Source: Piper betle
Taxonomy: Eukaryota > Streptophyta > Magnoliopsida > Piperales > Piperaceae
Direction: 5' to 3'
DNA length: 64,000 nucleotides
Assembly: GCA_033002965.1 (NCBI GenBank)
Contig: JAURVB010003115.1
Span: 108,335 to 172,334, forward strand
This document shows, in pieces, positions 24,896 through 37,084 of this stretch. How positions within the stretch are numbered: the stretch's first letter is position 1; each line of letters opens with the position of its first letter. The translations under genes and the position numbers were made by a program. The notes beneath the pieces are model-generated. The model was not told the DNA's origin, searched no databases, and worked only from the letters and a program-made list of their open reading frames with translations.

Positions 24896-25342
24896 TTACA
24901 TGGACAAACTATCAACAATATGCTGCATGACCTTTACCTGGGTCGAAAGGCAATTCATGTAGTGAGCAGTTTCATCCAACAAGTTGCAGTAATCCATGGC
25001 TTCCCCACCTGGTACAATCTGCCGGAGTTTCTCTACCCCTTGGCACGAGCCACCTTGATCCACCATCATATTCTTCCTTTGTTTCTTCTTCTTCTTCTTA
25101 AAGATATCGATCTTCCTCTCGGCCATGAGTAGACGAGACCTTGCATGATAGACCCGGGCTTTGAGCACCCTCCTTATAACAGCTCGGCTCCAAGCTCTCC
25201 TTGTTCCCACGGCCAACGCCATGGAAGCATCGGCGGCAAGCTTGATCCTACGGCAGCAGTTGTCTAGTTTCTTCGTTTGCTTTATCTTGTAAAGGGCTTT
25301 GAGGAAGCGAGATGCAAAAGCAGGCGCAAGTTCCTTTTGCAT
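24896..25342 (-). CDS. IBH1-like atypical bHLH regulator
   Basis: Single-exon gene for a 148-residue non-DNA-binding HLH protein of the IBH1/IBL/AIF group. These restrain cell elongation by pairing with other HLH proteins, downstream of brassinosteroid and gibberellin signals. N-terminal block: FASRFLKALYKIKQ, then CCRRIKLAADASMALAVGTR and AWSRAVIRRVL, the IBH1-type signature with conserved Ala and Trp-Ser-Arg. A lysine run (FKKKKKKQRK) follows, and then the HLH: VEKLRQIVPGGEAMDYCNLL, a loop, and ETAHYMNCLSTQVKVMQHIV. The basic region lacks the Glu/Arg residues needed to bind an E-box, as expected for this group. The start at 25342 is the first Met of the frame. No introns or defects. Confidence 0.9.
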   Translation of the reverse strand: MQKELAPAFASRFLKALYKIKQTKKLDNCCRRIKLAADASMALAVGTRRAWSRAVIRRVLKARVYHARSRLLMAERKIDIFKKKKKKQRKNMMVDQGGSCQGVEKLRQIVPGGEAMDYCNLLDETAHYMNCLSTQVKVMQHIVDSLSM

Positions 25343-28300
25343 GGCTAAGTGCTCGGATGCTCGGGAGATGGATCGAAGGAGAAAAATGAATATGAACTTG
25401 CACTTTTGGAGATAGCAGAGGCTCGTAGATTTTGTGGGTTTTGATCAGAACTTGTGCCGGTACTACAGAACAAGAGAATGAAAGCGAATCAAGCTTCTGA
25501 CACAGAGGGACCAACAGTATTACATGATCATCACATGGACAGCAAAAGATAACATCTGCTCACTGACACAGAGGGGTCAAATATATGTTGCAAAATATAA
25601 GCACAACCATTTATCAAACAAGTCACAAACACACATACATGTACAAACAGACCATGCCACTGATTAGATCAACGGATACACACGAACTTAAAACTTGAAA
25701 CTTCTTCGAGAATCCTAACATGGGCAGAAGATAAAGAATTGGAAGGGGATTGGAGAGGTGGGGGAAGGGGATTGGAAAGGGTTGGTTGAGAGAGGGGAGG
25801 AGACTTGGAATTAGGAGGGTTTATTTTTTTTTTATTTTAAGGGGGAGTTGGAGAATGGGGACAGCAAGGGCCCACAAGGGACAACCCACCACATGGTTGC
25901 ACATGGTTGTGAGCCCACTTGGGATGATGATGGCTGGCCCTTTTTTCTTTTCTTTCATTCTTCCACATGGGGTTACAAGTAGTTAACACACCGTTTTTCT
26001 CTTTTGATTAGTCTAATTAATTGCATGTTCTTCATGAAATATTATCTTCTTATAAACTCGTTATTTCGACAGCCAATTTAGGTGTAATGTGGGAGAGAAT
26101 TTCACGCATATATGGAAGGACATGCTTTTTTCTTGCATCTCTCGACAAGAAAGATGCTAAAGAGACCCTTGAACGAAAAGAGACATGGGCCACTCCAAAG
26201 AGATGACATTGTTTAATTTACATACATCCTGTAGTATTAAGTGATAGAAAACGATGAAAAGAGTCCTCTAAATATAAGAAAATTGATACAAATTTTGTGC
26301 TAAGATGAAAAGAATGCACGTTCGATTGAGCTCAAAATTGGTTTATACCCACTTCCGTGTAGTATATATTATATGTATGGTGTATATTCCATTTCAAGGG
26401 CGGCAAAAGATTGCCCTAGTGATGAAAAATGAATAGACAATTGGTTTATTATTCGCCAGTTTGCTTAATTCCTTACTAATTGGGGGTCATTAATTATGGC
26501 GATATTGAACCAATTACAAACAATCTTATAAGTCTTCTTTCATGATAAAACCTTGACGTCTCGTACCATTAATAAAATTAAACTCATTGGTGAATCTGTG
26601 ATGCAACATTATTAAGAACATTAATCGCGCTATCAGCTAAGCCGATGATCTGTTGTGATCGCCTAAAAATTATTCGGTCCATATACAAATTACAACTTTC
26701 ATGTATTTTTGGAGAAGAAAGATTAATAATTCATGTATCACAGTTTGAGCGCAGAATCTTCTTCTTCAATTGGATGCATGCATATATATATATATATATA
26801 TATAAATCATCTGAAAAGCATCAACAAAATATATGTCGTCCATGGAATATGGTATCGCCCAATTGTCGAATTAGTGAGAATGAAGTAGGACTTGGAATAA
26901 GTTGAATGGGGAAGGTGGTTTGGAATGAATGAATTGGAATAACTACTATGCAAGACTTTAATGGTGAACATAATTAGGTGACTCATCGCTAGATTATAAC
27001 TTGATTAGGGCAAGGTTGATGATAATGGATACAAAGAGCTAGCACATGCAAGTCCCCATCCACTTACAAAAAAATCAACATATACTCTTTCTTAGTTAGT
27101 TAGCATATCAAGTTTTCTTATTTCATTCGGACGTCGAGTATGTGAACGTAGTTGTTTTTTTCGTTATGGTGATGAATATATATCATATATATATGGTTGT
27201 TGTTTTAGTTGCCACATATTCTTATAACTTATAAGGAATGAATCGTATAATATGATCGATACAATTTGTATGTAGAAAACTTAATCACAATCATTGATTG
27301 ATTGGGGATGCTTTACATTGACTTCAAGAACTCCTTGCTTAATTATCAATTTAATTGAGTTGTCCTGTGGTAAAGGACATTCCCCTTCTGAAGGTCTGGG
27401 CTTTCAAGCCTTGCTAACTGCCAATGGATGTGTGGGTGTAACAGTCATTGCTTGCCTTGAAAAAAAGAGTTTATTGAATCAAGCTCAGATGTTGATTTGA
27501 ATTCTGAGCAAAAAAAATGTCGGTTTGCATTGATTTAATATTACTATTCATAAGTCAAGCAACATAAATTCAAAAATATCATTGAAGCCTTGTTATACTT
27601 TTGTAATGTGGTAAGATATTGGCATTAGACGAGAGAATTATTAAAGCCCAACATTTTGCATCTATAATTAAAATGTCCGGCACAAATTAAGTGTTTCAAC
27701 TCGAAACCTCCATCCATGAAGAGCTTTGGTTGTAAATTTAGTAAGTAGCGTGAGACGTGTGTGGTGTGCATGGGGGCGTGAACATTGTAAAAACTTCGCA
27801 ATGAAGAAAGAAATATAACAAAACATGATAAGCCCTCTAAATCTGAAAAGGGCAAACTCCATGCATGTGTTAGAGGATATTAATTATCTACTCTATGTGA
27901 TTTTCTTGTTTGTTATTTCCAGTAACGATAAGATTCAATTATAAATTAATACATTTAAGTCATCTTTTTAAAAGTAATTAATTGAAGTAAAAAAATTTTT
28001 ACTAATAAATTGGATCTTATCCTAATAAATATTAAACATAAGACTATAAAAATTGGCTTTAAATTGAGTGAAGTACACTACTTCATGTACAAATAAACTC
28101 GTATTTCCTCCGTGTATTGTATCTAGTCAAGTCGGGTACAAGTCTTTCTAGAGAGGCAACAACTTAGATGTCAAGAATGATGATTAATATGAAATATATA
28201 TACATTTTGATGCAAAGAAGTGACAACCTTTAATCTTTATAATTCGGAGTCACGGTTGTAAAAGTGTTGATTTTTCGTCACTTGCTATTGTCGATGTAAT

Positions 28301-28715
28301 GCTGTTGATTAGAGCAAATCACATGGTCACATAATAAGTTAAAAGCTATAAAAGAGTATAAGAAAGATGTTTAACAATGACAAGTATGCAGTTGGAGAGG
28401 GAACATGGCTTGTTAACTAATGATTCCCTTTAATAATTGTGTTTAAGGATAAGGTTAGTGTGGCACAAATGTCATCTTCTCGAGAAGACAACGTGTTCAA
28501 CTGATACCGGTAATGAAATGTTTCATCAAAGAGTGGAATTTTGATGGCAAGTCTTCGTCACTCTCCCTCTCAAAGTTTTGACTACCAAATAACACGTAAC
28601 AAAACTCCAAAGCCTTTTGTTAAGTAGGAAGGAGATTATATCAAAGTTGCGAAAAGCGAGGAGGGTGGATGTTTGCATTTAAAAGGGAAAAAAAATTCTT
28701 ATGCCCACATCTTGG
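25343..28715. other. AT-rich spacer
   Basis: Upstream region of the IBH1-like gene followed by AT-rich DNA with a (TA)n run at about 26784-26805. The plus frames at 25750-25986, 26021-26206 and 26645-26905 and the minus frames near 27.7 kb show no domain. No gene supported. Confidence 0.55.
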
Positions 28716-29740
28716 GCCCTTTGGACTCCTAAAAATGATTTGTAATAGGTGTCACGAGCCTCTTTTAATCAAAAATTAACTCAATGAATAAGACTTTCAC
28801 ATTAGCCTATATACAACTTACAAACATCATCCACAACCGATGTGGGATAAACCCAACACTCCCTTTGTCCTCGCCTGACAATCTCATATTTTTATAAGAC
28901 GGCACCCCCCTTCCCTTGGTAAACTCAACAAACTTCCTTTAAATCAACTCCTTTGGTAAATTCCTAGGTGGGACCCACAAAGGAAACAACAACAATTTAA
29001 ATCAATTCCCCTTCCTTGGCAAACTCAACAAACTCTCTTTAAATCAACTCCTTTGACAAACTCCCCTTTTGATACCACTGTTTTGACTTTGATATTATAA
29101 GACGACACCCACCTAACAACCTCCCTTTAAATCAACTCCCTTGGCAAACTCGGCTTTTGATACCATAAGACGGCACCTTGGCAAACTCGGCTTTTGATAC
29201 CATAAGACGGCACCCACCTAACAACCTCCCTTTAAATCAACTCCTTTGGTAAATTCCTAGGTGGGACCCACAAAGGAAACAACAACAATTTAAATCAATT
29301 CCCCTTCCTTGGCAAACTCGACAAACTCTCTTTAAATCAACTCCTTTGGCAAACTCCCTTTTTGATACCACTGTTTTGACTTTGATACTATAAGACGACA
29401 CCCACCTAACAACCTCCCTTATAAGACGACACCCACCTAACAACCTCCCTTTAAATCAACTCCTTTTGCAAACTCATCAATCTCCCTTTAAATCAACTCC
29501 CTTGGCAAACTCGGCAAACTCTCTTTTGATACCACTTGCCAACTCTCTTTTGATACCACTATTAACTCTCTTTTGATACCACAGTTTGGCCATTTAGGCC
29601 CTTAAAAGAGATTTGCAATGGGTGTCACGGGTTTTTCTTAATCCAAAAATTAACTCGAGGAATAAGGGTTTTCCATTAACCTATATATAACTTACCAACA
29701 CCATCTACAACCGATGTGGGATGAACTAACACCAAAATCA
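28716..29740. repeat. Nested repeat block flanked by ~140-bp direct repeats
   Basis: Two similar about 140-bp segments (about 28716-28860 and 29587-29725) share GGTGTCACG, AAAAATTAACTC and CAACCGATGTGGGAT. Between them lies a patchwork of short repeated phrases: TTTAAATCAACTCC, TTGGCAAACTC, TTTTGATACCA, ATAAGACG(G/A)CACCCACC. A near-identical about 190-bp unit occurs twice (about 28938-29130 and 29231-29420, offset 293 bp). The flanking repeats could be relics of short LTRs of a miniature retroelement, but I saw no primer site or coding region. Confidence 0.75.
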
Positions 29741-31126
29741 ATCACTCACCGTAACACTAATGTAGAATCACTATAAAAAGTTTAGATTTTTCTCCATGAT
29801 TCAATAAAATTAAAATACATTATAAAATTGCTGCAAAAAGTTGAGTGATGAAAAATGGGGTGATGAAAATTTTCTCTATAGTTTTAGGTATTAATACATA
29901 TCTATTTATAAATATAAAGATAATATTAGATTTTTTTTAAACATGTTCAATAATCTTTGAGAAAGGGTGACGAAGTGTGGCAATAAGTTAAATTTTTCTC
30001 CACGGCTTTTTAAAGGCATAGAGAAAAATCTCTTTTTTAATAAATAAAAAAAACACTTTCTTCCTTCAACATAGGAAGGATGTTGCATGCAAATATTTTC
30101 TAACTCGTATTATTTTGTGTTTTTGTGAATTTAGCTGTATAAATCAAACCTAAAAATATTGAATACATAGTTTTTTCCCCATTCTCACACAGTTGTGGTA
30201 TTTTTTTCCCCAAATTTGTGCTTTAACCGAGCTAGCCAAAGAGCATAACTATTAAAAATAAGTACACCTACTTGTTGAATAGTTTCGGTCACTATATATA
30301 CACTTTAGTTTAGATAGTAATTGTCACCGTTTCATCTTTTATATATTTATCTCTAACGGTTAAAAGGGCACTTTCGTGACATTCTTACGATCTAATTTTA
30401 ACGATTCCATGATTTAACCGGTAGCGATTAATTCTAATTTGTAATCCCGCTTTGATTAGAAAAAATTATCCTAATAAAAATAAATAATTAATCACTTGAG
30501 TTGATGGATACTGTGCACAAGCCAGCCTGCTATGTTTGGACAAAGTGGACCATCAAAAAGAAGCACGCCTGCAACAATGGATGGATTCTTTTGTGGAGAT
30601 GCCAACAATAAGAGGACTGCAGAAATGACTGGTCTCCTACGCAACCTCATCAAACCTAAATGGTCAACACATTCTTAATGACATAATAATCTAACATGGC
30701 CATTGGCCATTGGTAGATTGAAAGCCCCATTTGCTTTTCTTTTCAACACCGATTAGCCTTCTACCTTTATGCTTTTGCCATGTTATTTGCGTGGAATTGC
30801 AATTACAACCTGGTATATGAGTCCGCAATCTAAGGCATCGACAATTGCACTGTTTGCCCCAGTTCAACCAACGTCATTGCATGGGTTCAAGTTAATATTA
30901 AGGAGCCAAGAAATTGAGCATTCAGAAAATAAAATGGTCAGTCATCTAAAAAATTCTCCCACACAGATGTATATCATATCTGTTTCAATTCCTTGTTTCT
31001 GATCCTTTTGGTGTTTGAAACGACATTGTTATAGGCATTAGGCAAGTCATGTATCAACATACCATCCATTTATATTAAACAACTTTGGCGTATACACCAA
31101 TCAGCTAACCTGGAATGTCATGCAAA
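29741..31126. other. AT-rich spacer downstream of MACPF pseudogene
   Basis: AT-rich sequence with no recognised gene or clear repeat. Open frames 29906-30088 (-) and 30769-31002 (+) look random. Confidence 0.5.
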
Positions 31127-34100
31127 CTATACAGGGAAGCAAGATTCAAAACAGATAACAACATTTGGGGAAGTATAGTCCAACAACCAGGAGAAATGGA
31201 CACTCAAGCCAGTCTTATGATCCTCCATCACCAACTTCGCAGCAGTAACATGACAATGCCCAGGGAGACGATGGGGGCCTCGGACGGCCTCTGTAGTGTC
31301 TACAAACTTGAGAAGCTTCTGGGAATGAACAGGAACCGGAGGGCCATCTGGGTATACACCTGAGTTTATTACAGGAGTTTGCTGCTTGGCTGCTACTGTA
31401 GCATCACCTCTTTGGAGGAGTGCTGTACTTGCATAAGTGAGGAATCTTGACTTGTGAGGGGCACCAGGTGCGTCTGTCCACTTGTCCTTTGGGATGCTGC
31501 TGTTCGGGAGAAAAGTTAAGAGCAACCGGAGATGGAGAACTGATTTACCCCACTTCCCATTGGTGAAAAGCTGTACACCAGTTACAATGAAAACGCCATT
31601 TGCCTCACCAGAGTTCCATTCAGTATTGCACTCTACAGTAGCCGTGCAGACTCGAGAATATTTTCTTACGAGACCCGTACCAAGTGGTCTCCGAGAACCA
31701 CATCCAAACCGCACCACCAAGAAGGCAGTTTGGTGCTAGGGACCTTGGCAAGGGATTCAACCATGCTTGGGAGGCTGGATAAATGTTGAATATGTGCAGC
31801 CAATTGGTTGCACTTCTTGCCTTCCAAGTATAGCCGCATTCCAACTATTGGTTTACTATCGCTTGAGACCTAATACATAACCAAAAAACAAACTACGTAA
31901 GCGGCAGTGTGAAAAAAATTATACATGAGTAAAGGAATAAAAATCCCAACAAAAATTATGCAGACGAGCTATTATGTCTCAAGCACTGAACACCTAAGGG
32001 ATAAGAGCACAATCCCAAAATGAGACAAATGTATGTGAACCTGTGAAGCATTCACATGGAGCTTTGAACCCATAAAACTGAACCGCAATGCAGTGCTGGA
32101 GGGTTTCCTTCTCTGTGGCCAAAGTGGCAGCTCATTAAACATGGGAGCCTGCTGCCAAGGAATTTGGAATTCTAGAAAGCATTGGAGATCGTCAGGAGGG
32201 GGCATATCTGATACAAACACGAATACCAGAGGGGGAAAAAATTACAATTTCACGTACACAATCTTAATCAATAGCTTAATTTAGACAAGGGCTTAAAGAT
32301 TAGATTCTGATTGCAGGAGCAAAATGAAGTTGGTGACTATACTACCATACGAACACAATCTTAAACAATTGCTTAGTTTAGACAAGAGCTTAAAGATTAA
32401 ACTCTGTTTGCAGGAGCAAAAATAAAGTTGTTATGCAGACTATTATAAACAACTGTAAAGAACACAAGTGTAGAAAGGTTAGAGTACATACAACGAAGTT
32501 ATAAGTTGATTGCATGGCTAAGATAACCGCTTCCAGGAATGCCAGTAAGAAGAGAAGTACTAGGCACAAACTTAAAACTTATAACATCAGGATTAGCTAG
32601 AACAGTCTGAAGCCAAATGTGATGATTTCGTGAAGATGGATTTCCTCCTCATTTTGAAAAAACTATTTTGATACCTTGTTACAAAAGAAATTCAGAAAGA
32701 TAAAATCTAATAAAGTAAAAACCAATATTTGAGAGATAAGCAGCATCTCTTAATGCGTACAATGAATAATAATAATATCTTAATTAGAAAAAACTTGTAT
32801 TAAGAGTCTTCATCAACTTGCGTGTAAACCATATAATAATAACCGCTCACAAACTTGTCAGAGATGTAATTCATATTTCAAAGAGACTCAAATCAACTTG
32901 CGGAACTGGGAATAAACTTGTTTTTGATAAAATAAATAACAACAAAAAAAAGTGCTTACCTCTTTCTCTGCAGAAAAACTGGGCAAGTGCATTTCATTTG
33001 CATTCAAGCTATCTAAAAATACCCCTGGAACCTGCATCAGAATAGCCTAATGACATGGTTCTTACTCCAGGAAAATATTGTCAATTTAGGATGTACACAC
33101 CTTTTGTTTTCCATCTCAAGCTCTCCTATGAAGAGGGGAAAGATTCTTTCCATCTGAAAATACATTATCTCCAAGATCCTACAGACGGCCTTTAAGTTCA
33201 GCAGGCAGAATAGATGAGGAAGGTCTTTTTCTAACGCAAATTAAATCCTGACCCCCAAATACCATTCCCACAATAATATGAGTCCCATAGGTCTTCAATA
33301 AGCACTCCATTCCAGTATGAATAGACAACTAAATATTCATTAAACAACTCTCATTAAAAGGCATCTGGAATCAAAAAGCAAACCAACATGTAAGATCAAA
33401 GTAAAACATTCAAGTACCTAGATAGAAATGTCGGATCCCAATTATGTGGGACAGACTTTTCACTTCTTCTAGAAGGATCAAAGGGAGGCAGTGAGATGAA
33501 AAGTGCAGAGAGAAATGAAGTAGCCATCTAAAGCAAGATGCTTAGTGTCTCCAGCATCTTCAAACCAGAGTCAAGGGAATTCAAAAACAGCATTAAAATA
33601 TCACGAAGGCCCTTTTCCTTGTATTGATAATTTCTGATTCAGCAACTCTGACATCTATAAATTTGGAGAGAAAACTAGTTATTATATACCATGCAAATGA
33701 ACACGTTATTGAATGCCACTGCATGAGTAAAACAGTTTACTTTGAAAATTTGTAAAATTATTGTCAACCAGAGATTCATTTAACAAATGAATTTAACTAC
33801 ATTAAAGAAGCTATAAAAGAGCAGAGTATGCATCAATTTTGCGAGTGTGCGTATTACATGGTTAAACTATTTCTAAGGTACCAAATCTTACTGTTTTTTC
33901 AACTAACAATCCAGTCTTCTACTATATTTAAAGAAAGCAACATCTGTCGTCAAAACAAATCAAATACATAAAGTTTCCTTAAACATAAAAAAAAAGCTCT
34001 TTGACACAGATTTAGGAATACTGATGAACTACATACTTTAGATTAGTACGAGATTCTCCAAATAATGCTATATCTGAATAATGACAAAAAACATCAATTT

Positions 34101-35379
34101 TGCCAAAGTAAACATTAGTGGTGTCTATTCTAATGCTTGAAATAATTGCAGGAATTCCCTACAGAATAAAGTTCTTCAAAGAAAAATAAATGCTTGAAGT
34201 CAATTATGTAATCACTTGTTTTATGGGAATTGTTCGTCTATATTAAAAAAGATGGAAAATTCCAAGTCAAACATATTCTCACAGGGTTTTCACTGCCATA
34301 TAACATAATTTTAATTACTGCACAGAGAATGAATGATTTAGTCAACTTTTCTAAACAGCCTCACTTCCTTCGGACATACAAAAACCAAAATAATTATTTA
34401 GACTTCAATAGAAGAAGGTGTAGGATTTCCGGTTGGGAAGGTTTCCATAAGCAGAAATTTAATACTGACATAGGAGAAGGGTTGTTATGCAAAGAATGAA
34501 CTGGAGAACAATCAACCAATAACCATACCAGGAGCAAGTAGCAAACTACTGCCTCTCTTTCTTTCTAATATGTTTGACACTTTGAGGCTTGTTAATCAAT
34601 ATCTATTACAAGCTAATCAAGCAGAGATGATAACTACTTCAGAGGAAGAAGGGAAAAGCCCTCCCCTTAATATCTTAATTGCATCTCCCATGTCTCAAAA
34701 CCCATCACTACACTAAAACGCAACCACAATCAACCACATCTAGGATGCAATCGATAGAAAAAAGCCGACACTTTCACAAGTAGAAGATTCAGCAAAATCA
34801 CCTACATGTACGCGTAGATGATTTCACCACCTAACACCATCCAAATTTACACAGTCAAGTTAAATTTGATGTAAACAGATCAACATCAATAACGAACAAT
34901 ACCAACTTTCAGATCATTATGACACGTATAATAGATCCATCTCCATCCTGTGTCCCTGTCAAAAGCTACTGAAATTTCTTTAACTCAATAAATAAGTTTT
35001 ACCAGTCCATTAAAACTCAAAATTATTCCTTTTCTAGATTCGCAGTGATCAATCACTCGGTTTTTAGTTTTTTGGGTTACTCTGATGCACTCAAGCATCA
35101 AGCATCCCCCTTTTAACACAATTTCGCAATGACATCAAAAAATTTCAAATCAAACAAATCGCAGGAACGAGTAGCCCAACCTGATTGAAGTCGAGTACAT
35201 AGGAGCGGTACCGGAGCCGGTCGCCGCCCTTGTCGCATCGGACGTAGACCGGGGACAGCGACGCCCCTGACGTTAGCCTGATCGACTTCCACGAGCCTGG
35301 CCGCCTTGGCGAACCTCCGGCGGAAGTCGGAGGTGAGGTTGAAGTCCCCGCCCAGCGCCTTCGCCGCCGTCTCCTCCAT
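31127..35379 (-). pseudogene. MACPF-domain protein (CAD1/NSL1 family) pseudogene
   Basis: Decayed copy of a plant MACPF gene; intact relatives (CAD1, NSL1) restrain cell death and salicylate-dependent immunity. Pieces on the minus strand: exon 1 (35379-35181) starts MEETAAKALGGDFNLTSDFR and later has VRCDKGGDRLRYRSYVLDFN in another frame; exon from 33654 has MSELLNQKLS, DTKHLALDGYFIS and HNWDPTFL; then KTYGTHIIVGMVFGGQDLIC; VPGVFLDSLNANEMHL; WLQTVLANPDVISFKFVPS and LLTGIPGSGYLSHAINL; DDLQCFLEFQIPWQQAPMFN; GMRLYLEGKKCNQLAAHIQH; KYSRVCTATVE, VLHLRLLLTFLPNSS and NSGVYPDGPPVPVHSQKLLK. In-frame stops sit at 33601-33603, about 33569, 33179-33181, 33116-33118 and 32499-32501. Frame breaks occur in exon 1, near 33480 and near 31700. 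Exon order and splice signals are kept, so it decayed in place rather than by retrocopying. Confidence 0.92.
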
Positions 35380-36511
35380 TCCCCACCACCCCAAGACCGG
35401 ATCACGGCTCCGCTGCCGGAGACGGCGGTGGCGGTGGAGGAGGAGCAAAGAAGGTTGGTAGGAGGACGTCAACGTCAACGTCAACGTCAACGGCTATGTT
35501 TTGGTTGACCAGAGGCGTTTTGGGCGAATGATAGGTAAATCAACGTGACGTAACATTCCCCTCTCGTGAAGAAAAACGTCATTCTAATTCTCCCTTTTGC
35601 GTCATTGTTTTTGTGCTCAATGATTTCTTTAAAAAAATTTATATATCGGTTAATACAAACATTATTATTGAGTTTGGGATATGTGTATGTATATATAGGG
35701 ATGTTGATTATGTTAATACATATTTAATTTTAGAGCACTTCGGCAATTACAAGTTGGAGTTGATAGTATGTTGAACAGTTCACAATGTGGTAGAAGAAAC
35801 TAAGTATGGACGGCAACCAAACCAATTACAAGAATTTGATCGTGTATGATTGAGTTTGAGTGACGCATTCATTGAAGTTATATTCATACATTTTTAGATA
35901 ATAGTTGCTTTTACTTTTTTGGTGGACGATAATGATTTTCTTTATTTTTTTAAAGTGATTAGTGAATAATGATGATTGATTAGTCATAGATTTTTTAAGA
36001 TCGTTAGATTTGGATGATGTGTTCGTTCCTGGTATATTTCTTCGGCAATCAGTAAACAGTAAGGAGAACTTAATTATGAAACTTCAAGACTTTTTGGACG
36101 GCAAGGAGAACGATTTCTTTTCAAGTCACTTATCTCCAAAGAGACTTTGGACTTTAAAAAATGTAACCAAAAAAGTTTTAGATTTTATGATTAAACATAT
36201 ATAATGAACTGGCCTAAGTTTAAACTAACAAGTTATTTTTAAAAAAATTAATTAATCAAAATTTTATAATTCATTATCACTTATAAATAAAAATTTACCC
36301 TAAGCCCTAGCCCACAATATTTTTTAACCATTAACTAACATTCTTAATCCACTTTACCATTTAATACAGATTAAAAGGTTTTAATACAATTTGTAATGAA
36401 TTCGCTCAAAGTATAAATTAATAGTATAAGTTATTTTAAAAGAAATGGTAAACCAAAAAGTTAAAATTTATAATCTATTTATATTTATAAATAAAATTTT
36501 ACCCCGATAGT

Positions 36512-36552
<41 letters not shown>

Positions 36553-37084
36553 CGATATCATCTTTATCATCTTTATCATCTGGACTTGGGAACTGAGTTT
36601 GGGGAAGATTTTTTGGATGGACCAATTTTTTAAAAAATTGCTTGTAATAGAGCATGATTATTTTCACTCGGGGTATGTATATATACCATGTCAATTGACA
36701 CGATTAAAATTTACTTCGAATCAAATAAAATAAACTTTGTCGGACGGAAACTTAGATGTTTTTTATAGACAATAAAATATAAATTAGCATCGATAATAAG
36801 TTGTGAAATATAAATTAAATAATACGATATTTTAATAATTAATTAAACGTAGGAGTAGCTTTTTATGCAATATATCAACTTAAGATATCTTAATTATTAT
36901 TATAACATTCATTTTACAAGTTAATGAATTAGTTAATCATGGATTAGCCGCTCCAAAGACAAACCGGCCTAACTCGAATCAGCTTGCATCCCTATCGCAG
37001 GGGCAAAGACGAGATTTTCTTTTTCGTAGGACCGACGGCGGCGGCGGCGGCGGCGGCGGCGGATGATTCCGGCGAGATTCGACG
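35380..37084. other. Spacer between MACPF pseudogene and R3H gene
   Basis: GC-moderate leader next to the pseudogene (with an imperfect GACGTCAACGTCAACG repeat near 35465-35490, on the plus strand), then AT-rich DNA with a (TA)n run at about 36519-36547. The 64-codon plus frame 36010-36204 has no domain. The (GGC)n leader of the R3H gene starts near 37034. Confidence 0.55.
37034..37063. repeat. (GGC)n microsatellite in R3H 5' leader
   Basis: About nine GGC triplets ending some 20 bp before the R3H start codon, so probably in the 5' untranslated region. Confidence 0.88.

Noticed and set aside
28880..29580. Regularly repeated phrases that could suggest a CRISPR array
   Set aside because: Repeat lengths and spacings vary, the spacers are themselves repeated, and this is a plant genome.
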